A stretch of DNA of 64,000 bases from Streptomyces sp. NBC_01260 (GTDB lineage: Bacteria > Actinomycetota > Actinomycetes > Streptomycetales > Streptomycetaceae). Under the pieces are notes generated by a model. It was not told the origin of the DNA and searched no databases. It saw nothing but the letters and a program-made list of their open reading frames with translations. The DNA is taken from contig NZ_CP108464.1 of NCBI RefSeq assembly GCF_036226405.1, forward strand, positions 4,774,001 to 4,838,000, written 5' to 3'. The translations under genes and the position numbers were made by a program. Within the stretch, counting starts at the first letter, position 1, and the number at the start of each line of letters is the position of its first letter. Positions 26,931 to 34,983 of this stretch are shown in pieces.

Positions 26931-27856
26931 TCCTCGCCCTCCCAGCTCAGCGCGGGACGCCACTCGTATCCGGCGAGGCGGGCGGCGCCGTCGAGGGAGG
27001 ACAAGCCGAAGCGGAGGGCCACGTCGGCGATCTGGCCTGATGCGGCCAGGGTCTTGGCTGCGGTCCAGGTGTGGATGTCGCGGGGTTGTGCGGGGCGGCC
27101 GCCAGGTGCGGTGCCGCTGGCATGGACGGTTTCGCCGAACGCTGTGCAGACGCTGGACTGTCGGCGGTAGGCGGGTGAGTCGGCGATGGTAGCGAGGGTG
27201 TGCGGTTCGTTGGGGGCCGTGTGCGCGCGGACGAAGGCGGCGCGCAGGCGCAGGACCTCGTGGGCCCAGGTGTCGAGGGAGCAATATCGGGCGGCGACGC
27301 GGGTGGCACCACATGACCAGACGCGGTTGTGCTCGAAGTCGAGGTCGGTGGTGCGGGTGAAGCCGATCTCGGCGGTGTGCTGGCCGGAAAGGAGCAGGCC
27401 CAGGACGGCGGCGTGCCGGGTCTGGGGCATGCCGCGTTCGGCGTGGAAGCGCAGCTGGTCGATGTCGGTGTCAGTAAGGCGTCCGGCGGGGAGTCGGGTG
27501 GAGCGTGGGATAGGTGGCAGGTCGATGAGCGGGGCGTTGGTGGTCAGTCCGAGGCCACGGCAGGTGGCGAAGAGCGCGTCGACCGCTGACTTGCGTACGC
27601 GGCGGGTGCTGTCGGCTGGGGTGGGGGTGAGATGCCCGTGGCGGTTGCGGCCGGGGGCGTCGATGAATGCTTGGGCGACGGCGTCGGTGATGTCGTCGAG
27701 GCGGGGCAGGCCGAGGGCTGCTGCGTAGCGGACGAGACGCTCGCACGCCTGGATGTATTTCTCGGCGGTCTGCAGACGCATGGTGCCGGTCTCGACCTGC
27801 TCGGCCCAGGCCCGGCCTGCGCGGAGCACGGCTTGGCGCAGCGTGACCTTAGCCAT
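26927..27856 (-). CDS. Tyrosine-recombinase-like protein, catalytic residues unclear
   Basis: A 309-residue protein. The N-terminal third (LRQAVLRAGRAWAEQVETGT, TAEKYIQACERLVRYAAALG) resembles the SAM-like core-binding domain of tyrosine recombinases. The middle (RLTDTDIDQLRFHAERGMPQ, ARHAAVLGLLLSGQHTAEI) resembles the start of the catalytic domain, with Gly-Gln where Gly-Leu-Arg is usual. I cannot find a convincing HxxR or terminal Tyr, so it may be catalytically dead or a DNA-binding derivative. Its stop overlaps the next gene's GTG start by four bases. The pair recombinase-like / DDE-like is unusual. Confidence 0.55.
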   Translation of the reverse strand: MAKVTLRQAVLRAGRAWAEQVETGTMRLQTAEKYIQACERLVRYAAALGLPRLDDITDAVAQAFIDAPGRNRHGHLTPTPADSTRRVRKSAVDALFATCRGLGLTTNAPLIDLPPIPRSTRLPAGRLTDTDIDQLRFHAERGMPQTRHAAVLGLLLSGQHTAEIGFTRTTDLDFEHNRVWSCGATRVAARYCSLDTWAHEVLRLRAAFVRAHTAPNEPHTLATIADSPAYRRQSSVCTAFGETVHASGTAPGGRPAQPRDIHTWTAAKTLAASGQIADVALRFGLSSLDGAARLAGYEWRPALSWEGEE

Positions 27857-28103
27857 GGCCGACTCCGAACTGCGGATTCGGTTCGGACTGCGCCGCGCAT
27901 GGGCGTGTCATGTGTGTTGCGGGAAGTGCGGGAGCGTGCGGAGAGTGCGCGTTACGGTGGGTGGTGGCTCTCGTCTTGTGTGAGGGCACGCCAAAGCCCC
28001 TCTCTCGCGGCCTGTGCCGCGCGGGAAGTCGTCGGGTTGCGGCGGAGGGGTCCGGGGGCGCGTCCCGGCCAAGGAATCAGCGCCCTCGGGTCCCGTTCTC
28101 GTC

Positions 28104-29159
28104 TCAGGCGTTCGTCGGCTGCCTCCTGAACGGTGCGGCTGCGGCCAGCTGCCGCACCAATGCGTGGGTGTTGAGCCAGTCCTGTCGACTGCAGGCGGCC
28201 ATGGCCGCGGGGGTCCACGGCGTCAGCAGCGTCGCGTTCAGCGAGTCGCTGTGGCGCTCGGATCGCTCGTGCATGTCGGACAGGATGCCGAGCAATCCGG
28301 TGAGGTGGTCATGCAAGGTGCCGGCCTCCTGTGAGGTCAGATGCAGGACGTCGTGCAGGCCGAAGGCGGTGCTGAGCAATTCTTCGGCGCTTGGCTGGCC
28401 CGGTGCAGGCGCGGCGGCGTTCGCGTGGCGCGCGGACGGGATGGAGGCCGCTACGCCAGCGGTGGCGCCCTCGGCCGTGTTGTGCGAACGGCCGAGTTGG
28501 GCCTCGGCCAGCTTCGCCGCCTGGGGTGGCACGGGCCGCGCGAGGTCGTCGTTTCCGCCCTCCGCTCGGGCGGGATATGGCGAAGCAGCGATGGGCTCAT
28601 CCGTTGTCGTGAGTTCTGTGACGGAAGCCGGAGAGCTTTCGTGCCAACCGATGAAGCCGTCCGGCTCCTCCACGAGGAATCCTGTGGCGATCATCAGGTC
28701 GAGAAGTCGGTTGACCGCGGATACGTGCCCCGACTCGGGTAGTCGCCGTTGCAACGTGAGGAGCAGGCCTGCGCGGATGCCGGGGCCGTCGCGCAGCCTC
28801 GCCTGAGCCGACTGGACGAACCAGAGCTTGCCCCAGACCCGACGCAGGGCGTCGAGGCCTTCCTGTTCGCTGACCGGCCAGACCTGGGCGATGGACAGGG
28901 CTTGCGCAGTTGCCTGGTAGGTGCCGCGCGCGCCGGGAACCGGCTCCACCAGTCCGCAGTCCACCAGGAACTTCATCGCGATGCCGGTACCCCACACGCC
29001 GGTCCTGGCGGCTGCGGCGATGTCACGGATGTGGCAGGGCTGCGGCAGCGCCCCGACGGCGGGGATCAGCTTCAGGTACGTGCCCGCCGGGATGCGGGGA
29101 TGGGGCAGCGGTGGCCGGGGAGCTGTGTCGGGCACCTGGCGGCTACGTGACCTGGACAC
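28104..29159 (-). CDS. Winged-helix-like protein of unknown function
   Basis: A 351-residue protein. Residues about 25-90 (GTYLKLIPAVGALPQPCHIR, DIAAAARTGVWGTGIAMKFL, VDCGLVEPV) read as a winged helix with a following wing, and a second helical region follows (residues 95-180). Then there is a low-complexity Ala/Pro/Glu linker (about 185-260) and a C-terminal helical region (LLSTAFGLHDVLHLTSQEAG). No enzyme motif is visible. It lies upstream of the recombinase/transposase-like pair on the same strand and may regulate or accompany it. Confidence 0.6.
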   Translation of the reverse strand: MSRSRSRQVPDTAPRPPLPHPRIPAGTYLKLIPAVGALPQPCHIRDIAAAARTGVWGTGIAMKFLVDCGLVEPVPGARGTYQATAQALSIAQVWPVSEQEGLDALRRVWGKLWFVQSAQARLRDGPGIRAGLLLTLQRRLPESGHVSAVNRLLDLMIATGFLVEEPDGFIGWHESSPASVTELTTTDEPIAASPYPARAEGGNDDLARPVPPQAAKLAEAQLGRSHNTAEGATAGVAASIPSARHANAAAPAPGQPSAEELLSTAFGLHDVLHLTSQEAGTLHDHLTGLLGILSDMHERSERHSDSLNATLLTPWTPAAMAACSRQDWLNTHALVRQLAAAAPFRRQPTNA

Positions 29160-29279
29160 GGGAGTGTCTCCTCAACTAGTTCTTACGGAACGGTTGTTGT
29201 CGTGTGACAGTGGTGAATTGGGTCGATCGCGGGGTGCGCAGCCAAGATGACGACAGGGGTGGGCATCCCCACAAAGAAA

Positions 29280-29299
29280 CCTGCTACTGTAATAGCAGG
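29280..29299. promoter_or_regulatory. Palindromic operator-like site
   Basis: CCTGCTACTGTAATAGCAGG: perfect 7-bp arms around CTGTAA. It lies in the divergent gap between the winged-helix gene and the HTH gene, 47 bases before the latter, in an AT-rich pocket. Likely the binding site of the neighbouring HTH protein. Confidence 0.5.
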
Positions 29300-29346
29300 T
29301 GGTGGTCAGGTGCGCACTCCGGGCGCGCTTCCGTCACACTGGTCGC

Positions 29347-29697
29347 GTGGCTGAAGGAACGAGGCGTGGGAGAAGGCCGAGGGCGTTCGTGGTCGGCGGT
29401 GTCTGGCCGCATGCCGTGATGGAACCGCACCGCGGCGCCCTCGTCGTTCAGGTAGTCGCGCGCCGGCTCGGCGAGGCCATGGCGGAGCAGAAATTGAGCG
29501 CGAATGCCCTCGCCCGAAAGAGCGGCGTCAATCGGCAGGTGATCGCCAACGTGCTCAACGGTGAGGTGTGGCCGGACATGGTCACCCTGGTCGACCTGGA
29601 GGGCGCGCTCGGCGTCATGCTGTGGCCCCAGCACGCCACGTGGTGCATCCCCGCGCCCGGCGAGGCTCCCGACGGCGTCACGGACGAGACGCTCTGA
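29347..29697 (+). CDS. XRE-like helix-turn-helix regulator
   Basis: A 116-residue protein. The HTH lies at about residues 38-92: VARRLGEAMAEQKLSANALA, RKSGVNRQVIANVLNGEVW, and TLVDLEGALGVMLWP. The C-terminal 20 residues are short and acidic. I chose the GTG at 29347; an ATG at 29419 that still keeps the whole HTH is possible. It is the only + strand gene between 25.4 kb and the IS nest, and the palindrome 47 bases upstream suggests it may control itself and the divergent winged-helix gene. Confidence 0.75.
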   Translation: MAEGTRRGRRPRAFVVGGVWPHAVMEPHRGALVVQVVARRLGEAMAEQKLSANALARKSGVNRQVIANVLNGEVWPDMVTLVDLEGALGVMLWPQHATWCIPAPGEAPDGVTDETL

Positions 29698-29724
29698 ACG
29701 ACCGCAAGTGACGGAAATCCGGCA

Positions 29725-29751
29725 TCGCGCGCACCGTGACCGTGCGCGCGA
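29725..29751. terminator. Hairpin downstream of the HTH gene
   Basis: Perfect 10-bp arms TCGCGCGCAC / GTGCGCGCGA with a 7-base loop, 27 bases after the HTH gene stop. Confidence 0.6.
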
Positions 29752-30041
29752 GCGCGGCCGCAGGGGCGGCACTCCACGGCGGGAGAAGCAGGTGCGACGG
29801 ATCCGCACTGGTGAATACGCATGATGATTCGGCACTCCATGGGGCAAAGCGGATCGGTGGAGAGTGGATGAAGCCGAATACCAAACGCTCCCGGCCGGGG
29901 CCGGGTATGGTCGGAAACGGCCTGTCTAGGTCAGGCCGTCACCGCGGTCGCCCTCTCTGATTCGACCCAGGCGGGAGCTCCGCGGTGACGGCCACAGCAC
30001 GTCAATGCAGCGTGACGTGTGGGGAGTTTATGGCGTCAAAG
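29752..30041. other. Intergenic stretch between converging genes, with a second hairpin
   Basis: About 290 bases without a supported gene. A second perfect stem, ACGGCCTG / CAGGCCGT around TCTAGGT, lies at 29917-29939 and may serve as the terminator for the minus-strand gene that ends at 30042. Confidence 0.45.
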
Positions 30042-30740
30042 TCACTCGAACTTCCAGTTCATGAGGGGGCGGAAGTAGACGTGGCGGTCGTCCTCGCGGG
30101 TGACCCGCTCCAGCGCACCAGACACGACCAGCGCCTGCAGGCAGTTCCGCAGAGCCTTGCGCGCCTTGGCCTCCCTGGGGGTGCCCAGTACCTTCGCGAT
30201 CTCCTCGCTGCCCCACAGTGGTTCCGACTCGGGACGCGAGGTGAGCGCGGTCAGAACGTTCTGCTGCGCCTTGCTCCGGACCGTGACCTTGGCCGCTCGC
30301 CGCGCCGCCTGCTGCTCGGGGGGAGCCGCGTCGGAGGCAGGGCCGTGGCCGGAAGGGCTTTCATGGCCGGAGCCATCGTCGGAAGTGTGGCGGATCCCGG
30401 AACCTGACTCGTCGTGCCCGTTCGACTCGTCTTCACCATCCGGTACGAGATGCAGGGGCGCCTGGTGTGCCGGCGGTCCGTGCAGGACTCCGTACCTCGC
30501 CGCGTGCTCCCGCATGCTACGCAGGCGGGCGTCGACGCCGAGCAGGTTGGACGCCTCCTCGCGCAGGGCGCGGATCGCCTCGTACGTCTCGGTCTCCTCG
30601 CGGAGGGACTCCTGCAGTCGACTGATGGTGGCGCCGGACGCCTCGAGTTTGGCGTCGCACTCGCGAACCACCTGCGCAGCCTCGTCGCCGGTGTCCATCG
30701 GCCGACCGAGGAGGGCTTCTTGGTGCGTCATGGTCATCAC
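30042..30740 (-). CDS. Coiled-coil plus winged-helix-like protein, unknown function
   Basis: A 232-residue protein. Residues about 18-85 form a heptad-rich helix (VRECDAKLEASGATISRLQE, SLREETETYEAIRALREEAS), then a disordered acidic/Ser/Gly linker (about 95-145), then a C-terminal domain (SKAQQNVLTALTSRPESEPL, WGSEEIAKVLGTPREAKARK) that reads as a winged helix. It is the next gene downstream of the transposase/ATPase fusion gene once the insertion-sequence nest is removed (228 bases apart in the ancestral sequence), so it may belong to the same element. Confidence 0.65.
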   Translation of the reverse strand: MMTMTHQEALLGRPMDTGDEAAQVVRECDAKLEASGATISRLQESLREETETYEAIRALREEASNLLGVDARLRSMREHAARYGVLHGPPAHQAPLHLVPDGEDESNGHDESGSGIRHTSDDGSGHESPSGHGPASDAAPPEQQAARRAAKVTVRSKAQQNVLTALTSRPESEPLWGSEEIAKVLGTPREAKARKALRNCLQALVVSGALERVTREDDRHVYFRPLMNWKFE

Positions 30741-31045
30741 CGTAGGCCGTCAGATAGCTAGCTGTCTGCCAAACGCGCTGCCTGAAGGCTGATTTGATGG
30801 CTGAAGTTGACGAGCTGACGGCGCCCTTGGTGGCAAACAGCCTTTGGCTAGCAGTAGTTCACCGAGGAACAAGCCGTCACACGGGAAGTCGTAGCTACCT
30901 CGCTACCCTTCTGTGTCTGGTCTCCACTGTCATGATCTATCGAGGCTGCGCAACTGAAGTTGGCCACTACGGGTTACTGATCGTTTCAGAATGAACCTTG
31001 TCTGGCTGGTTGTCAGTTGCCGGAGCCGTCGGCAAGATCTGCTAT

Positions 31046-31825
31046 GTGTCTGCTGACCTTGTCCCTGATGACCTGTGGGAACGTGCCGCCCCGCTGCTTC
31101 CGGCTCGGCCAGCGCGGCGGCATCGGTATCCGGGGCAGTTACCGGTGGATGACCGTGCTGCTCTGCGGGGCATCGTTTACGTGCTGCGCACGAGCGTGAG
31201 CTGGCGGGACGTGCCCGCAGAGTTGGTGGGCTGCAGCGGGGTGACCGCCTGGCGACGTCTGCGGGACTGGACCGAGGCTGGTGTGGCCCCGCTTGCACGA
31301 GGTACTTCTCGCGGAACTGCACAGAGAGGGCCTGCTGGAGATGGACGACGCCGCGATCGACGCCTCGCACGTCAGGGCGCTCAAAGGGGGGCTCACACCG
31401 GACCTTCGCCGGTCGACCGCGCACGGCCCGGCAGCAAGCACCACCTCATCGTCGACCGGCACGGCACTCCGCTCGTCGTCTCTCTGACCAGCGGAAACCG
31501 TCACGACGTCACCCAGCTCATGCCCCTGCTGGACGCCATACCCCACATTCGCGGACTGCGCGGCCGGCCACGCCACCGACCCCAACGGCTGTGCGCCGAC
31601 CGCGGCTACGACTACGACAAATACCGGCGTCTCGCCCGCGCACGTGGGATCACACCCAAGATCGCCCGGCGCGGCACCCCACATGGCTCGGGCCTGGGCA
31701 AGACCCGGTGGGTAGTCGAGCGGACCTTCGCCTGGCTCCACCAGTTCAAGCGACTACGCATCCGCTACGAGATACGCGCCGACCTCCACCTCGGACTACT
31801 CCAACTCGCCTGCAGCATCATCTGA
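31046..31825 (+). pseudogene. IS5-family transposase of the outer IS, frameshifted
   Basis: The pieces fit a DDE transposase: the N-terminal part (DLWERAAPLLPARPARRHRY, then VSWRDVPAELVGCSGVTAWR), the middle in another frame (WPRLHEVLLAELHREGLLEM, DDAAIDASHVRALKGG) and the C-terminal part back in the first frame (AHTGPSPVDRARPGSKHHLI ... RWVVERTFAWLHQFKRLRIR). The second shift, at AAAGGGGGGC near 31383, resembles the programmed slippery site of this IS group. The first, at GGTGTGGCCC near 31281, looks like a 2-base loss, which should inactivate the gene. Confidence 0.8.
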
Positions 31826-31940
31826 TTGCGACGACTCAGTGGACGTTAAGTCCGATCTTCCTCGGTTCGTGATCGCTCGATCGTGTGACTGATCGCTGCA
31901 TCGACCTGTTGCTCGGCATGGACATGCTGAGATTTGGGTC

Positions 31941-32795
31941 ATGGGCAGAGAGCCGTATCCGAGTGACTTATCGGACGAGCAGTGGGCCTTGCTGGAGCCG
32001 ATGATCACGGGCTGGAAGCAGGAGCGGGTGGCGCGGTCGGCGACCGGCGACCCGGGTTCCTGTGATCTCCGGGAGGTCGTGAACGCGATCTTCTATCAGA
32101 ACCGGACCGGCTGTCAGTGGCGCTATCTGCCGCATGACCTGCCGTCCTGGTCGGCGGTGTTCTACTACTTCACTTTGTGGCGCCAGGACGGTCTGGACCA
32201 GCGGATCCAGGAGCTGCTGCGCTGCCAGGTGCGCGAGAAGGCCCGCCGATTAGAGGACCCGTCCCTCGTGATCATCGACACCCAGTCCGTGCGTGCGGCC
32301 GCCGGTGTCCCGAAGACCACGACCGGACTGGACGTCAACAAGAAGGTGTCGGGCGTCAAGCGCGGGCTGGCCGTGGACGTTCTGGGCCTGGTCATCGGCG
32401 TGGTCGTCCTGCCGGCCTCCGCCCATGACAACGCCGCCGGCATCGCGCTGCTCGACCAGGCCGCCGAGAAGTGCGGAAACCGGCTGGAGAAGGCGTTGGT
32501 GGACCAAGGGTTCAAGGACGAGGTCGTCATTCACGGCGTGCTGAACGACATCGACGTCGAGGTCGTCCGCCGCAACCCCGACGACCAGGGCAAAGGCTTC
32601 GTCCCACAGCCGCGGCGGTGGATCGTGGAACAGGTCAACGGGACCCTGCTGCTGCACCGGAGGCTGGCCCGCCACTACGACCACCGGCCCGACACCTCCG
32701 TCTCCCGTGTCTACTGGGCCTCCACCGCGAACATGGCCCGCCGCCTCACCACGCCGAGCCCCGCCTGGCGTGACGATCTCGGACTGGCCGCGTGA
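31941..32795 (+). CDS. IS5-family transposase (inner IS)
   Basis: A 284-residue intact DDE transposase. It begins YPSDLSDEQWALLEPMI, has GCQWRYLPHDLPSWSAVFYY (the DUF4096-like N-terminal part), the catalytic Asp in VIIDTQSVRAA, the second Asp in LVDQGFKDEVV and the Glu in RWIVEQVNGTLLLHRRLARH. Two TTA leucine codons occur (Leu10 and the Leu in RRLEDP, near 32250), so translation may depend on the rare bldA tRNA. Its stop overlaps the next gene's start (GTGA). Confidence 0.93.
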   Translation: MGREPYPSDLSDEQWALLEPMITGWKQERVARSATGDPGSCDLREVVNAIFYQNRTGCQWRYLPHDLPSWSAVFYYFTLWRQDGLDQRIQELLRCQVREKARRLEDPSLVIIDTQSVRAAAGVPKTTTGLDVNKKVSGVKRGLAVDVLGLVIGVVVLPASAHDNAAGIALLDQAAEKCGNRLEKALVDQGFKDEVVIHGVLNDIDVEVVRRNPDDQGKGFVPQPRRWIVEQVNGTLLLHRRLARHYDHRPDTSVSRVYWASTANMARRLTTPSPAWRDDLGLAA

Positions 32796-33196
32796 ACGTC
32801 ACCGAACTCCTCGCCGGCCTCCAGGCCCAGCACGAGGCGGCCACCACGCGCGCCGCGGAAATCCAGGAGCAGATCGACCACCTCACCGCCGCCCTGGCCG
32901 AGGCCGAGACCCGGCTCACGGAACTGGACACCGCCCGGAAAGTCATCGCGGAAACCGCCCCGTCAGCAACCGAGCCCGACTCGCCGCAGACCGAGACGAG
33001 CACCGCCTACCAAGCCATCGTGAACGCCTTCAACCAGCATCCCGGCCAGGCATTCCGGGCCCGTGAACTACACGAACTCCTCGCCATGCCCACCGACGAA
33101 GCCTCCGTCAACATCACCCGGAGCCGTCTCGCACGCCTCCTCCGCCAAGGCTTCCTCACCCAACCCGGACGAGGCCGCTACCAGAAACGGACTTAA
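32792..33196 (+). CDS. IS accessory protein, coiled coil plus winged-helix-like
   Basis: A 134-residue protein encoded inside the inner IS and coupled to its transposase by a 4-base overlap. Residues 1-55 form a strong coiled coil (LLAGLQAQHEAATTRAAEIQ, EQIDHLTAALAEAETRLTEL). The C-terminal 65 residues (YQAIVNAFNQHPGQAFRARE, then VNITRSRLARLLRQGFLTQP) look like a winged helix. This is not part of the textbook IS5 plan, so it may be a passenger or a DNA-binding cofactor of the transposase. Confidence 0.75.
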   Translation: MNVTELLAGLQAQHEAATTRAAEIQEQIDHLTAALAEAETRLTELDTARKVIAETAPSATEPDSPQTETSTAYQAIVNAFNQHPGQAFRARELHELLAMPTDEASVNITRSRLARLLRQGFLTQPGRGRYQKRT

Positions 33197-33232
33197 CGTC
33201 CACTCAGAACTTCATTCTGAAACGATCAGTTA

Positions 33233-34983
33233 GGGCTTGCCGGGAAACAAGTCGTGGCTTCCAGCTGTGGGGCTCGTTGGTCTGGTATGGGGAGACCGGA
33301 GGGGATCGAGTCCGTTCTGGCGGCGAAGTTCCAGGTGCTGTTGCCGCATCTGGACGAGCGTCAGCGTCGGCTGGCCATAGGGGCGGAAGCACTGTCGCTG
33401 GGGCATGGTGGGATCAGGATCGTCGCCGCTGCGGCCGGGGTCCGGGAGGCCACGGTCTCGCGTGGGGCGGCTGAACTGGACTCCGGTCAGGCCCCGTTGG
33501 GGCGGGTGCGCCATCCCGGCGGAGGGCGGAAGAAGGCGGCCGAGCTGGACTCTGGGCTGCGGCCGGCACTGCTGGCGCTGGTCGAGCCCGACGAGCGGGG
33601 CGACCCGATGTCGCCGCTGCGCTGGACGACGAAGTCGACCCGGAAGCTGGCGGCGGAGCTCACCCGCCAGGGGCACCGGGTCTCCGCCGATACCGTCGCC
33701 GGCCTGCTGCGGGAGGAAGGCTTCAGCCTGCAGGCCAACGCCAAGACCATCGAAGGTGCCCAGCACCCCGACAGGGATGCCCAGTTCCGCTACCTCAACG
33801 AGCAGGCACGAGGCCACCGGGACGCCGGTGACCCGGTGATCAGCGTGGACAGCAAGAAGAAGGAGCTGATCGGCGACTACAGGAACGCCGGGCACGAGTG
33901 GCAGCCGGCAGGCCGTCCCGTGAGGGTCAAGACGCACGACTTCCCCGGACAGGCCGAGAAGGCCATTCCGTACGGAATCTACGACGTGGCGGCGAACACC
34001 GGCTGGGTCAGCATCGGCACCGACCACGACACGGCGGCGTTCGCCGTCGCCTCGATCCGGCGCTGGTGGCAGGCGGTCGGCCGGCACGACTATCCCGGCG
34101 CCCGCCGGCTGCTGATCACCGCTGACGGTGGCGGCTCCAACGGCTACCGCACCCGGGGCTGGAAGACCCAGCTCGCCGATCTCGCCGCCGAGACCGGCCT
34201 TGAGATCACGGTGTGTCACCTGCCGCCCGGCACCTCGAAGTGGAACAAGATCGAGCACCGACTGTTCTCCCACATCACCATGAACTGGAGAGGCAGGCCC
34301 CTGACCAGCCATGAAGTCATGCTCCAGACCATCGCTGCGACCACCAGCCGCACCGGCCTCACCGTCCAGGCCGAACTCGACAGCGGTGAGTACCCCACCG
34401 GCATCCGCGTCAGCGACGACGAGATCGCCGCCCTGCCCATCACCCGCCACCGCTTCCACGGCGACTGGAACTACACCCTCCACCCCCAGCGCCCGAAGGA
34501 CACGACGACCACCACCAGCACACAGGACGAGGCCCTGGCGGACGGACCGGCCCGCCTCACGCAGCGTTCGTTACAGGACCCGGAACTGACCGGGATGACC
34601 CGCCGGCAGCTCAACGAACTCATCGACGTGCTGACTCCAGCGATGGAGATTCAACGCGAGCAAGTGCTCCGCACCCGCAGAGGCCACGAACGCCTGGTGG
34701 CCCCTGGCACAGGAGCCAAACCCAAGCTCACCTCAGCCGACCGGGTCCTGGCCACCGTGCTCCACCTGCGAAAACTCGCGACCATGGACCTCCTGGGCCA
34801 GCTCTTCAACACCACCGCCATGACCATCAGCCGCGCGGCGAAAGACGTCCGCCCACTCCTGGAAGCCCACGGAATTCACATCCCTGCCTCGACCGCTCGC
34901 TTTCGCACACCGACTGACATCGCGAGATTCCTCGACCTCGACAAAAACAAGATCAAACCGACGTGTTGATTCCCGGCAAGCCC
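33233..34983. mobile_element. ISAzo13-family insertion sequence
   Basis: Inverted repeats: GGGCTTGCCGGGAA at 33233 and the complement TTCCCGGCAAGCCC ending at 34983, with a further match after one mismatch. It abuts the outer IS5-type element; the TTA at 33230-33232 is shared and TTA recurs at 34984-34986. Size 1.75 kb with one transposase gene. Confidence 0.85.
33287..34969 (+). CDS. ISAzo13-family transposase
   Basis: A 560-residue DDE transposase. The N-terminal HTH-like region (RIVAAAAGVREATVSRGAAE) is followed by PVISVDSKKKELIGDYRNAG (first Asp), RLLITADGGGSNGYRTRGWK (second Asp) and SKWNKIEHRLFSHITMNWRG (Glu), the ISAzo13 signature blocks. The C-terminal 110 residues (LNELIDVLTPAMEIQREQVL and further) form an extra helical domain. 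I chose the ATG at 33287 (MGRPEGIESV); a start 11 codons earlier is possible. Appears intact. Confidence 0.88.
   Translation: MGRPEGIESVLAAKFQVLLPHLDERQRRLAIGAEALSLGHGGIRIVAAAAGVREATVSRGAAELDSGQAPLGRVRHPGGGRKKAAELDSGLRPALLALVEPDERGDPMSPLRWTTKSTRKLAAELTRQGHRVSADTVAGLLREEGFSLQANAKTIEGAQHPDRDAQFRYLNEQARGHRDAGDPVISVDSKKKELIGDYRNAGHEWQPAGRPVRVKTHDFPGQAEKAIPYGIYDVAANTGWVSIGTDHDTAAFAVASIRRWWQAVGRHDYPGARRLLITADGGGSNGYRTRGWKTQLADLAAETGLEITVCHLPPGTSKWNKIEHRLFSHITMNWRGRPLTSHEVMLQTIAATTSRTGLTVQAELDSGEYPTGIRVSDDEIAALPITRHRFHGDWNYTLHPQRPKDTTTTTSTQDEALADGPARLTQRSLQDPELTGMTRRQLNELIDVLTPAMEIQREQVLRTRRGHERLVAPGTGAKPKLTSADRVLATVLHLRKLATMDLLGQLFNTTAMTISRAAKDVRPLLEAHGIHIPASTARFRTPTDIARFLDLDKNKIKPTC

Larger units (their letters stand above)
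31840..33202. mobile_element. Inner IS5-family insertion sequence, complete
   Basis: Inverted repeats TGGACGTTAAGTCCG (31840-31854) and its exact complement (33188-33202). The same 5 bases CTCAG lie on both sides (31835-31839 and 33203-33207), so they are probably the target duplication. It carries an intact transposase and an accessory gene and sits just after the transposase gene of the outer IS. Confidence 0.85.
30978..33229. mobile_element. Outer IS5-family insertion sequence, interrupted by a second IS
   Basis: Terminal inverted repeats begin CTGATCGTTTCAGAATGAA at 30978 and the complementary end is at 33211-33229. The element is flanked by the 3-base duplication TTA (30975-30977 and 33230-33232), typical of this IS5 subgroup. 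Without the inserted 1.37 kb it would be about 0.88 kb, a normal size. Its transposase gene ends at 31825, just before the nested IS. Confidence 0.88.
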
